Part shown: piece after piece, positions 41,792 through 49,982 of the stretch | Position numbering within the stretch: position 1 is the stretch's first letter | Layout of the letters: each line of letters begins with the position of its first letter | Source: Microbacterium sp. LKL04 | GTDB lineage: Bacteria; Actinomycetota; Actinomycetes; Actinomycetales; Microbacteriaceae | Assembly: GCF_900102005.1 (NCBI RefSeq) | Contig: NZ_LT627736.1 | Span: 2,852,001-2,916,000 of the forward strand | Length of the DNA stretch: 64,000 nt | Direction: 5' to 3' | The notes under the pieces: generated by a model | Told to the model about the DNA's origin: nothing | What the model saw: the letters and a program-made list of their open reading frames with translations, nothing else | Databases searched by the model: none | Position numbers and translations under genes: made by a program

Positions 41792-43462
41792 ATGCTCCCC
41801 ATTTCCCGGAAGCGGGTGGTCGCGGGCGCCGCGGCCCTCGTCATCGGTGCGCTCGCGCTCAGCGCGTGCGCCAGTCAGCGAGGCGGCGACGACAACGCGG
41901 AAGGACCCGCGGACGTCGACGGCACGTTCGTCTTCGCGGCGTCGTCCGACCCCGCGAGCCTCGACCCCGCCTTCGCCCAGGACGGCGAGACGTTCCGCGT
42001 CTCGCGCCAGATCTTCGAAGGCCTCGTGGGCACCGAGCCCGGTACGGCCGACCCCGCCCCGCTCCTCGCCGAGTCGTGGGAGACGTCCGACGACGCGCTG
42101 AGCTACACGTTCGCCCTCAAGAAGGACGTGACGTTCCACGACGGCACCCCGTTCAACGCCGAGGCCGTCTGCGTCAACTTCGACCGTTGGTACAACTGGG
42201 AGGGCCTGGCCGCCAGCGAGGCGCTCGGGTACTACTACAACAAGCTCTTCAAGGGCTACGCGTCGAGCCCCGACGCGGCCGTGTACGACTCGTGCACGCC
42301 CGACGGCGACTCGTCCGTCACGATCGCCCTCAAGAAGCCCTTCGCCGGCTTCGTCGCCGCACTGTCGCTGCCGGCCTTCGGGATGCAGTCGCCGAAGGCG
42401 CTCGAGGAGTACAAGGCCGACGAGGTGGGCGGGACCGCCGAGGCTCCGACCCTCAGCGAATACGCCACCGGCCACCCGGCCGGCACCGGCCCCTACAAGT
42501 TCGACGAGTGGTCCCGCGGCGAGCAGGTCACCCTGAGCTCCTACGCCGACTACTGGGGCGACAAGGGCCAGATCGACAAGATCATCTTCCGCACGATCGA
42601 CGACCCCACCGCGCGTCGCCAGGCCCTCGAGTCCGGCTCGATCGACGGCTACGACCTCGTGGGTCCCGCCGACACCGGCGCGCTCGAGGACGCCGGCTTC
42701 ACGATGGTGTCCCGCCCGCCCTTCACGATCCTGTACCTCGCCTTCAACCAGGCGGTCAAGGAACTCCAGGACCCGAAGGTCCGCGAGGCGCTCTCGTACG
42801 CGGTCGACAAGGACGCCCTGATCTCGCAGGTCCTCCCCGAGGGCACCGAGAAGGCGACGCAGTTCATGCCGCCGAGCGTCAACGGCTGGAACGCCGACGT
42901 CACGACCTACGACTACGACCCCGAGAAGGCCAAGTCGCTCCTCGCCGAGGCCGGCTACACCGAGGCCAACCCGCTGAAGCTGACCTTCAACTACCCGGTC
43001 AACGTCTCGCGTCCCTACATGCCGGACCCCGAGCAGATCTTCACGGTTCTGTCGTCCCAGCTGAAGGACGTCGGCGTCGAGGCCACGCCGAAGTCGAACG
43101 AGTGGGGCGAGTACCTCGACCTCATCACGGGCGGCACGGACCACGGCATCCACCTGCTGGGCTGGACCGGTGACTACAACGACACCGACAACTTCCTCGG
43201 CGTCTTCTTCGGACAGAAGTCGGCGGAGTGGGGCTTCGACAACCCCGAGCTCTTCCAGGACCTCACCGACGCCCGCGGCATCGCGGACCTCGACGAGCAG
43301 ACGAAGCTCTACTCGGAGATCAACGAGGAGGTCGCGAAGTTCATCCCCGGCGTCCCGCTGGCCCACCCGGCTCCCACGCTGGCCTTCGACTCCCGCGTCG
43401 AGAGCTACCCGGCGAGCCCCGTGAACGATGAGGTGTTCAGCCAGATCGTCCTCACGAAGTAA
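41792..43462 (+). CDS. Peptide/oligosaccharide ABC transporter binding lipoprotein (SBP family 5)
   Basis: A 556-aa solute-binding lipoprotein. Its signal peptide ends in lipobox LSAC with C26 lipidated. Family 5 features are the N-terminal TFVFAASSDPASLDPAFAQD, KKDVTFHDGTPFNAEAVC and GTGPYKFDEW. These proteins bind peptides, nickel or, in some actinobacteria, oligosaccharides; specificity cannot be read here. ATG 41792 gives the signal peptide directly and follows a GGAAGG site. It is separated from its permease genes by a strong hairpin (43493-43525), which probably keeps binding protein in excess. A two-permease, fused-ATPase system follows. Confidence 0.95.
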   Translation: MLPISRKRVVAGAAALVIGALALSACASQRGGDDNAEGPADVDGTFVFAASSDPASLDPAFAQDGETFRVSRQIFEGLVGTEPGTADPAPLLAESWETSDDALSYTFALKKDVTFHDGTPFNAEAVCVNFDRWYNWEGLAASEALGYYYNKLFKGYASSPDAAVYDSCTPDGDSSVTIALKKPFAGFVAALSLPAFGMQSPKALEEYKADEVGGTAEAPTLSEYATGHPAGTGPYKFDEWSRGEQVTLSSYADYWGDKGQIDKIIFRTIDDPTARRQALESGSIDGYDLVGPADTGALEDAGFTMVSRPPFTILYLAFNQAVKELQDPKVREALSYAVDKDALISQVLPEGTEKATQFMPPSVNGWNADVTTYDYDPEKAKSLLAEAGYTEANPLKLTFNYPVNVSRPYMPDPEQIFTVLSSQLKDVGVEATPKSNEWGEYLDLITGGTDHGIHLLGWTGDYNDTDNFLGVFFGQKSAEWGFDNPELFQDLTDARGIADLDEQTKLYSEINEEVAKFIPGVPLAHPAPTLAFDSRVESYPASPVNDEVFSQIVLTK

Positions 43463-43492
43463 GCCGATCGAGGCAGCGCCTGCTGCCTGACC

Positions 43493-43525
43493 GGTGCGGG
43501 GCGGGATGACCTCCCGCCCCGCACC
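43493..43525 (+). promoter_or_regulatory. Intra-operon hairpin between binding protein and permease genes
   Basis: Perfect 14-base arms (43493-43506 and 43512-43525) with a five-base loop, preceded by a smaller hairpin GGCAGC/GCTGCC (43472-43487). Typical of partial termination or 3'-end protection that raises binding-protein mRNA over permease mRNA. Confidence 0.8.
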
Positions 43526-43547
43526 GACCTCCACGAAAGCGACACCC

Positions 43548-44552
43548 GTGCTGCGAACCATCGGCAATAGGCTCCTGCTGCTGATCCCCACCCTCCTCGG
43601 CCTGAGCATCCTGCTCTTCTGGTGGGTCCGAACCCTTCCCGGCGGTCCCGCCCAGGCGCTCCTGGGCGAGAAGGCCACCCCCGAAGCCGTCGCTCGGATC
43701 AACGAGCTCTACGGATTCAACCGTCCTCTGATCGAGCAGTACTTCACCTGGATCGGGCGACTGCTGTCGGGCGACTTCGGCACCTCGCTGCGCACGAGCC
43801 AGCCGGTGCTCGACGAGTTTTTCCGACGCTTCCCGGCGACCATCGAGCTCTCGGTCGCGGCGCTGATCATCGCCGTCGGCGTCGGCGTGCCGCTCGGCTA
43901 CTGGGCCGCGCGCCGCCACGGCAAGGCAGCCGACAGCACCGCCGTCGTCTTCAGCCTGCTGGGGATCGTCGTGCCGGTGTTCTTCCTGGCCTTCATCCTG
44001 AAATACGTGTTCGCCGTCCAGCTCGGCTGGCTCCCGTCGGACGGACGTCAGGACCCTCGCATCGAGGCCACCCACTACACGAACTTCTACGTGCTCGACG
44101 GGCTGATCACGGGCGAATTCGACGCCGCGTGGGACGCGATCCTGCACCTGATCCTGCCGGCCATCGCCCTCGGCACGATCCCTCTCGCGATCATCGTGCG
44201 CATCACCCGGGCATCCGTCCTCGAAGTGCAGAACGCCGACTACGTCCGCACGGGCAAGGCCAAGGGCGTTCCCGGTGCGCTGCTGCGCAACCGATTCATC
44301 CTGCGGAACGCCATGCTGCCGGTCATCACGACGATCGGTCTGCAGGCGGGCCTGCTGCTGTCGGGGGCGATCCTCACCGAGACGGTCTTCGCGTTCCCCG
44401 GTATCGGGTCGTTCCTCTCCAGTGCGATCTTCAACCGCGACTTCGCGGTGCTGCAGGGCTTCATCATCTTCATCGCGATCGTCTACGCGCTCATCAACCT
44501 GCTCGTCGACGTCTCGTACAGCCTGATCGACCCGAGAGTGAGGGTCTCATGA
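43548..44552 (+). CDS. DppB-type ABC transporter permease
   Basis: A 334-aa inner-membrane permease of the peptide/nickel class. Hydrophobic segment 1 (IGNRLLLLIPTLLGLSILLF) starts at residue 4. The conserved DppB regions are NRPLIEQYFTWIGRLLSGDF, and the coupling loop around ADYVRTGKAKGVP. I chose GTG 43548; an in-frame ATG at 43506 is buried in the hairpin stem and adds a Pro/Thr-rich stretch foreign to the family. Ribosome site is weak. Stop overlaps the next permease start (ATGA). Confidence 0.93.
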   Translation: MLRTIGNRLLLLIPTLLGLSILLFWWVRTLPGGPAQALLGEKATPEAVARINELYGFNRPLIEQYFTWIGRLLSGDFGTSLRTSQPVLDEFFRRFPATIELSVAALIIAVGVGVPLGYWAARRHGKAADSTAVVFSLLGIVVPVFFLAFILKYVFAVQLGWLPSDGRQDPRIEATHYTNFYVLDGLITGEFDAAWDAILHLILPAIALGTIPLAIIVRITRASVLEVQNADYVRTGKAKGVPGALLRNRFILRNAMLPVITTIGLQAGLLLSGAILTETVFAFPGIGSFLSSAIFNRDFAVLQGFIIFIAIVYALINLLVDVSYSLIDPRVRVS

Positions 44553-45508
44553 GCACCGTCCTTCCCCCCGCCGCAGGCGGCAGCGCCGCCGACGACTCGA
44601 CCGTCGCCGTCCTCACCGCGGGCACCGGCGGCGCCCCGCGCGGCGGTTTCTGGCACGACGTCTTCCGCCGGCTCCGGCGCAGCCCCACCGCGTGGGTGGG
44701 CCTCGCCATCGTGCTGCTGTTCGTGGTGGTCGCCCTCCTCGCCCCGCTGCTCGCCCCATACCCCGAGACGGCGTTGCCCGGGGCGCGCGAGATCACCCCG
44801 ACGTACATCCCCGGGCCCGGCGAGATCGCGGCGTTCCCGCTCGGCCTCGACCGCTTCGGCGGCGACGTGGTGTCGAAGCTCATCTGGGGAGCACAGGCAT
44901 CCCTCCTCATCGGTGTCGTCTCGACGGCCTACGGCCTCATCGGAGGGATGCTGCTGGGCCTCATCGCCGGCACGTTCGGCGGCTGGGTCGACAACGTCAT
45001 CATGCGACTCGTCGACATCCTGCTGTCGGTGCCGAGCCTGCTGCTCGCCGTCTCGATCGCCGCGATCCTCGGTCAGAACCAGAACTCGGTCATGATCGCG
45101 ATCGGTGTCGCGCAGGTGCCGATCTTCGCGCGCCTGCTCCGCGCCTCGATGCTGCAGCAGCGCTCGGCGGACTACGTCCTGTCGGCGCAGACCCTGGGCC
45201 TCGGTCGCGGGCGCATCACGATGACCCACGTCCTGCCGAACGCGGTGGGCCCCGTCATCGTGCAGGGCACCCTGTCGCTCGCGACGGCCGTCATCGACGC
45301 CGCGGCGCTGTCGTTCCTCGGCCTCGGCGGCGGGCGCCCCGAGACGGCGGAGTGGGGCCGCATGCTCACCTACGCGCAGGCAGAACTCGCCATCGCGCCG
45401 TGGCTCGCGTTCCTCCCCGGCATCTGCATCGCCATCACGGCGCTCGGATTCACGCTGTTCGGCGAGGCGCTGCGCGAGGCAATGGACCCTCGGACGCGCG
45501 GGCGCTGA
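44549..45508 (+). CDS. DppC-type ABC transporter permease
   Basis: A 319-aa partner permease. A soluble N-terminal tail of about 45 residues precedes helix 1 (WVGLAIVLLFVVVALLAPLL). The DppC hallmark FPLGLDRFGGDVVSKLIWGA and the coupling loop region RSADYVLSAQTLGLGRGRI are present. Start overlaps the DppB-type stop, so the two are made in equal amounts. A strong hairpin 40 bases downstream ends the operon. The matching ATPase gene lies 270 bases away on the opposite strand. Confidence 0.93.
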   Translation: MSTVLPPAAGGSAADDSTVAVLTAGTGGAPRGGFWHDVFRRLRRSPTAWVGLAIVLLFVVVALLAPLLAPYPETALPGAREITPTYIPGPGEIAAFPLGLDRFGGDVVSKLIWGAQASLLIGVVSTAYGLIGGMLLGLIAGTFGGWVDNVIMRLVDILLSVPSLLLAVSIAAILGQNQNSVMIAIGVAQVPIFARLLRASMLQQRSADYVLSAQTLGLGRGRITMTHVLPNAVGPVIVQGTLSLATAVIDAAALSFLGLGGGRPETAEWGRMLTYAQAELAIAPWLAFLPGICIAITALGFTLFGEALREAMDPRTRGR

Positions 45509-45548
45509 GCTTCTGCAGGAGCGCGGCTGACACCGCTGGTACCGCTCC

Positions 45549-45609
45549 GCGATCCCGGCGGGTCGGACGACAGGGCCCCTTCCCCGACTGTCCGGCCTAC
45601 CGGGATCGC
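45549..45609 (+). terminator. Terminator-like long hairpin after the permease operon
   Basis: Imperfect arms GCGATCCCGG...GACAG (45549-45573) and CTGTCCGG...GGATCGC (45588-45609) with a 14-base loop, 40 bases beyond the stop. Confidence 0.7.
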
Positions 45610-45648
45610 TTCGCTGCCCGGGGATGGCGAGTGGGCGGGTGTGCCGGT

Positions 45649-45746
45649 GTTCCGTATTCAGTCTCCGCGGCGCGGAGAGGGGACGAAGGGCACGAGATGA
45701 CGTGCGAAAACGTCCTCGCCGATCGTCGCGAGACTGAATACGGAAC
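45649..45746. repeat. 98-bp intergenic element with 17-bp perfect inverted ends
   Basis: GTTCCGTATTCAGTCTC (45649-45665) and its exact inverse (45730-45746) flank 64 bases. Inside are smaller stems, for instance GCACG/CGTGC. The ends are AT-richer than the surroundings. The element sits between convergent genes, beyond a separate terminator. It contains no reading frame. It could be a dispersed palindromic repeat, a MITE-like remnant or a structured RNA. Confidence 0.85.
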
Positions 45747-45778
45747 GCGCGTCGGGGCGTATCGGCGCGGAACCCGGG

Positions 45779-47440
45779 TCAGACGGCGATGTCGAGTTCG
45801 TTGCCGGGGATCGAGGAGAGCAGGTTCCGCGTGTACGGGTCACGCGGGTTCGTGAAGATCTCCTCGCTCGAGGCCGCCTCGACGAGCGCGCCGTCCTTCA
45901 TGACGCAGACGTAGTCGCTGATCAACCGAACGACGGCGAGGTCGTGCGAGATGAAGAGGTAGCTGAGGCCGTACTCGGTCTGCAGGTCGCGGAGCAGGGT
46001 CAGGATCTGGTCCTGCACGAGCACGTCGAGCGCCGACACGGGCTCGTCGCACACGATGAGCTCCGGCGACAGAGCGAGCGCGCGCGCGATCGCGACGCGC
46101 TGGCGCTGGCCTCCGGAGAGCTCCGACGGGTAGCGGCGCAGCATCGACGCGGGCAGGGCGACGTCGTCGAGCAGCTTCCGCACGCGCGCGGCGCGGTCCT
46201 TCGCCGACCCGCGGTTGTAGAAGTCGAGCGGCTCCTGCACGATCCGCTCGATCGTGAACATGGGGTTCAGCGACGAGTACGGGTCCTGGAAGATCGGCTG
46301 CACCTTCTGACGGAACTCGCGGAGCTGTCGTCCTTTGAGGGATGCCACGTCCGTGCCGTCGTAGCGGATGACGCCCTCCGTGGGATCCACGACCTTCAGC
46401 AGCATCCGCGCCGTCGTCGTCTTGCCGGAACCCGACTCGCCGACGATCGCGACGGTCTCTCCGCGCGGGATCGAGAACGACACGTCCTTGACGGCGGCGA
46501 AGTCCTCCTTCTGGCCGCGGACGTTGTAGAGCTTGGTGAGTCCCTCGACCTCGACGATGTTGTCGACCGGCTTCGGTGCGGCATCCGGAGTCGGCTCGGT
46601 GAACGCCTCGGGACGCAACCGAGCGACGGCGACCGACGGCGCCGCCTGCACGAGGGACTGCGTGTAGGGATGCTGCGGGTCTTCGAGGATCTGCCGGGCC
46701 GGGCCCTGCTCGACGATGCGTCCGCGGTGCATGACGACGACGCGGGCGGCGCGCTCGGCGGCCAGTCCGAGGTCGTGCGTGATGAGCAGGACCGACGTGC
46801 CGAGCTCGGTGGTCATGCGCCCGAGCTGATCGAGGATCGTCTTCTGCACAGTCACGTCGAGCGCGCTCGTGGGCTCGTCGGCGATGAGCAGACGGGGGTT
46901 GCAGGCGAGCCCGATCGCGATGAGCGCGCGCTGGCGCATGCCGCCCGAGAACTCGTGCGGGTACTGCTTCGCGCGGTCCTCGGCGTTCGGCAGGCCCGCG
47001 GCGGCGAGGGTCTCGACGACCTTGCGGTCGACGTCCTTCCTGGTCGCGAGTCCGTGGGCGAGCAGGGTCTCGGCGACCTGCGTGCCGATCTTCGATGTCG
47101 GGTTGAGGTTCGACATCGGGTCCTGCGGGACGAGTCCGATCTGTGCGCCGCGGATGCCTCGCATCGTCGACTCGGAGGCCCCGACGAGCTCTTGGCCGTC
47201 GAGGCGGATGCTGCCCTGCGCGACGCGGCCGTTGCCGGCGAGCAGGCCGATCACGGCCATCGCCGTCGTCGACTTGCCCGAGCCGGACTCGCCGACGATC
47301 GCGACGGTCTCGCCGGCGGCGAGGTCGAGGTCGACGCCCTCGACCGCCCGCACGGAGCCGTCGATGGTCTGGAACTCGACGGCGAGGTCGCGGACCTGCA
47401 GGAGGGGCGCGCCGGGGGCGGGGGAGGTCTCGAAGGGCAT
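45779..47440 (-). CDS. Fused double ATPase of a peptide-type ABC transporter (DppD-DppF fusion)
   Basis: A 553-aa protein with two complete ABC domains, equivalent to separate DppD and DppF. Domain 1 (residues 13-270) has GESGSGKST, signature FSGGMRQRALIAIGLA and LLIADEPTSALDV. Domain 2 (about 305-550) has [24 protein letters not shown] and VCDEPVSALDV. The C-terminal oligopeptide-type extension is seen after each (HPYTQSLVQAAP, DPYTRNLLSSIP). It most likely energises the permeases encoded convergently at 43548-45508; being on the other strand means separate expression. ATG 47440 follows a GGGGGA stretch. Starts farther upstream would read into galK. Confidence 0.94.
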   Translation of the reverse strand: MPFETSPAPGAPLLQVRDLAVEFQTIDGSVRAVEGVDLDLAAGETVAIVGESGSGKSTTAMAVIGLLAGNGRVAQGSIRLDGQELVGASESTMRGIRGAQIGLVPQDPMSNLNPTSKIGTQVAETLLAHGLATRKDVDRKVVETLAAAGLPNAEDRAKQYPHEFSGGMRQRALIAIGLACNPRLLIADEPTSALDVTVQKTILDQLGRMTTELGTSVLLITHDLGLAAERAARVVVMHRGRIVEQGPARQILEDPQHPYTQSLVQAAPSVAVARLRPEAFTEPTPDAAPKPVDNIVEVEGLTKLYNVRGQKEDFAAVKDVSFSIPRGETVAIVGESGSGKTTTARMLLKVVDPTEGVIRYDGTDVASLKGRQLREFRQKVQPIFQDPYSSLNPMFTIERIVQEPLDFYNRGSAKDRAARVRKLLDDVALPASMLRRYPSELSGGQRQRVAIARALALSPELIVCDEPVSALDVLVQDQILTLLRDLQTEYGLSYLFISHDLAVVRLISDYVCVMKDGALVEAASSEEIFTNPRDPYTRNLLSSIPGNELDIAV

Positions 47441-47487
47441 TCCCCCATCCTGCCCTCCGCCCGCCGCCTGCGCACGGGTGGATCGCC

Positions 47488-47503
47488 CGGCTTTACCCAG
47501 CCG
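47488..47503 (-). terminator. Weak hairpin after galK
   Basis: CGGCT/AGCCG arms around six bases, 17 bases past the galK stop and upstream of the fused ATPase gene. Short, so termination is uncertain. Confidence 0.4.
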
Positions 47504-47520
47504 TAACGACCCGCGGTGTC

Positions 47521-48699
47521 TCAGCCGTCGCGGCGGGCGCCCTCGGAGGGCCGGACCGTGAAGACGTGCGGCTCGGTGCGGCCTGCGGCGGCGAAGGCCG
47601 CGAGCACCGCCTCGCGCACCGCGGGTACGGCGTCGCGCTCGATGAGCGCGATCGCCGAGCCGCCGAAGCCGCCGCCGGTCATGCGGGCGCCGATCGCGCC
47701 GTTCGCACGGGCGGTCTCGACGGCGAGGTCGAGCTCGGGCACCGAGATCTCGAAGTCGTCGCGCATCGAGGCGTGCGAGGCGTACAGCAGGTCGCCGATG
47801 GCACGCGGGCCCTGCTCGCGGAGCGTGCGGACGGTGTCGAGCACGCGCTGGTTCTCGGTCACGACGTGACGCACGCGGCGGTAGGTCTGCTCGTCGACGA
47901 GCTCCTCGACGCGGGGGAGCTGATCCACGCTCACGTCGCGGAGCGCGGGGACGTCCATCGCCTGAGCGCCGCGCTCGCACGCCGCTCGGCGCTCGCCGTA
48001 GCCGCCGGTCGAGTGGGCGTGGGCGACGCGGGTGTCGATCACCATGAGCTCGAGGCCCGCCGCGTCGAAGCCGAGTTCGACCACCTGGGCGTCGAGGCTC
48101 CGGCAGTCGAGGAAGGTCCCGGCATCCGTCTCACCGAGCATCGACGCCATCTGGTCCATGATCCCGGTCGGGGCCCCGACGGCCTCGTTCTCGGCGCGGC
48201 GGCCGGCCTGGGCGAGCGCGACGCGGTCGAGGCCCAGGCCCCACACGTCGTTCAGCGCCGAACCGGTCGCGCCCTCGATGGCCGCCGACGACGACAGCCC
48301 TGCGCCGACGGGCACGTCCGAGGCGAAGGCGAGGTCGACACCTGTGACGGATGCCGCATCCGTCCCGGTCGCCTGCAGCAGCGCCCACGCGACACCGAGC
48401 GGATAGCGGGCCCACTCGACGACCTCGTCGCGGCGCTCGGGGAAGAGCGCGTCGAGGTCGGCGAGGGCGACCTCGACCGGTGCCTCGTCGAAGGTCGAGA
48501 CGACGCGGATGCGGCCGTCCGCGCGTCTTCCGAGCGCGACGTACGTGCGGTGCGGCGTCGCGAACGGGAAGACGAAGCCGTCGTTGTAGTCGGTGTGCTC
48601 GCCGATCAGGTTCACGCGGCCGGGAGCCGACCAGAGTCCGACCGGCTCGGATCCGGTGAGGGTGGCGAAGAGGCTCCGGGCCTCGGCGGCAGCGGTCAC
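47521..48699 (-). CDS. galK: Galactokinase GalK
   Basis: Phosphorylates galactose to galactose-1-phosphate with ATP, first step of the Leloir pathway. The 392-aa GHMP kinase begins with the galactokinase signature GRVNLIGEHTDYNDGFVFPF near residue 25. The ATP-binding motif is VPVGAGLSSSAAIEGA and the third GHMP motif is ARMTGGGFGGSAIAL. GTG 48699 overlaps the galT stop by four bases (GTGA), showing translational coupling. It follows galT in one operon under the promoter at 49887-49916. Confidence 0.96.
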   Translation of the reverse strand: MTAAAEARSLFATLTGSEPVGLWSAPGRVNLIGEHTDYNDGFVFPFATPHRTYVALGRRADGRIRVVSTFDEAPVEVALADLDALFPERRDEVVEWARYPLGVAWALLQATGTDAASVTGVDLAFASDVPVGAGLSSSAAIEGATGSALNDVWGLGLDRVALAQAGRRAENEAVGAPTGIMDQMASMLGETDAGTFLDCRSLDAQVVELGFDAAGLELMVIDTRVAHAHSTGGYGERRAACERGAQAMDVPALRDVSVDQLPRVEELVDEQTYRRVRHVVTENQRVLDTVRTLREQGPRAIGDLLYASHASMRDDFEISVPELDLAVETARANGAIGARMTGGGFGGSAIALIERDAVPAVREAVLAAFAAAGRTEPHVFTVRPSEGARRDG

Positions 48700-49880
48700 A
48701 GCGTGACTCCTTCGATGGCGGTGCGGAGGCGCGCGGCGGCGTCCTCCGGGGGGACGTCGCCGATCCAGGCGCCCATGGCGGCCTCGGATCCGGCGAGGAA
48801 CTTGAGCTTGTCGGCGGCGCGGCGCGGGCTCGTGAGCTGCAGGCTCAGGCGCACCGTCTCCCGGCCGACGTGGACCGGCGCCTGGTGCCAGGCGGCGATG
48901 TACGGCGTCTCGGACTCGTACAGCGCGTCGACGCCGCGGAGCAGACGCAGGTAGAGCGGAGCGAGCTCGTCCTTCTCCTCGTCGGTCAGGCCCGCGAAGT
49001 CGGCGACGTGGCGATGCGGGAGCATGTGGATCTCGATCGGCCAGCGCGCGGCGAACGGCACGAACGCGGTCCAGTGCTCGCCGCGCAGCAGCACGCGGGG
49101 CCCGGCCTGCTCGAACTCGAGGATGCGCTGGAACAGATCGGGGGCGGTCCGATCGATCGAGTCGAGCAGGCGGGTCGTCCGCGGGGTGACGTAGGGGTAG
49201 GCGTAGATCTGCCCGTGCGGGTGCTGCAGCGTCACTCCGATGGCCTCGCCGCGGTTCTCGAACGGGAAGACCTGCTCGATGCCGGGCAGCGCCGAGAGGG
49301 CTGCGGTGCGGTCGGCCCACGCCTCGATGACGGTGCGGGCGCGCGTCACGGTCTGCGTGCCGAACGACCCGGTGCGCTCGGGCGAGAAGCAGACGACCTC
49401 GGTGCGGCCGACGCTCGTGCGGGTGCGACCGAGACCGAGGTGCGCGAGGTCGTCGAGTCCGCGCGGCGGGTCGATGCCGGCGGGCACGTCGTCCGTGGCC
49501 TCGGCGAGGGCGGGACCGAACGAGGGCGACTTGTTCTCGAAGACGGCGACGTCGTACACCGAGGGGATCTCGGAGGGGTTGGTCGCGGTCTGCGGTGCGA
49601 GCGGGTCGAGTTCGGCAGGGGGCAGGAAAGCGCGGTTCTGGCGGTTCGCGGCGATCGAGACCCAGTCGCCCGTCAGGACGTCCTGCCGCATGGTGGCGGT
49701 CTCGGGCCGCGCGCCGAGGTCGCGGGCGTCGACGGCGCGGTCGACGCCGAGCGTCGTGCCCGGGTCGTCGAAGTAGATCAGCTCGCGGCCGTCGGCCAGG
49801 CGGGTGCTGCGCTTGACGACGCCGGCGCCGAGGTCACTCGTCTCGGCGGGCGCGTGCGTGCCGTTCTCCGGTGTGTTCAC
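48696..49880 (-). CDS. galT: Galactose-1-phosphate uridylyltransferase GalT
   Basis: Exchanges UMP between UDP-glucose and galactose-1-phosphate. The 394-aa protein carries the uridylylated histidine H222 in LQHPHGQIYAYP, and zinc-site candidates nearer the N terminus. The conserved ENRGEAIGVTLQ and C-terminal HMLPHRHVADF regions are present. The GTG start at 49880 has no ribosome site and lies only six bases from the -10 box TACCGT, so the galTK mRNA is probably leaderless. A LacI-type operator overlaps the -35. The divergent LacI gene is the likely regulator. Confidence 0.96.
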   Translation of the reverse strand: MNTPENGTHAPAETSDLGAGVVKRSTRLADGRELIYFDDPGTTLGVDRAVDARDLGARPETATMRQDVLTGDWVSIAANRQNRAFLPPAELDPLAPQTATNPSEIPSVYDVAVFENKSPSFGPALAEATDDVPAGIDPPRGLDDLAHLGLGRTRTSVGRTEVVCFSPERTGSFGTQTVTRARTVIEAWADRTAALSALPGIEQVFPFENRGEAIGVTLQHPHGQIYAYPYVTPRTTRLLDSIDRTAPDLFQRILEFEQAGPRVLLRGEHWTAFVPFAARWPIEIHMLPHRHVADFAGLTDEEKDELAPLYLRLLRGVDALYESETPYIAAWHQAPVHVGRETVRLSLQLTSPRRAADKLKFLAGSEAAMGAWIGDVPPEDAAARLRTAIEGVTL

Positions 49881-49886
49881 GTCAAC

Positions 49887-49919
49887 ACGGTAGCCGAACG
49901 GCTATGTTATCGTCAACAT
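49887..49919 (-). promoter_or_regulatory. galTK promoter and LacI-type operator
   Basis: Minus strand: -35 TTGACG (49916-49911), 18-base spacer, -10 TACCGT (49892-49887), six bases, GTG 49880. The near-palindrome ATGTTATCGTCAACAT (49904-49919) covers the -35. It also lies 63 bases upstream of the divergent lacI-type gene. Confidence 0.8.
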
Positions 49920-49982
49920 CACGCGAGTCTCCGGAGTCGAGCACGCATTCGCGAGGCGAAGTCCGGGGCAGGGGAGGATGCC

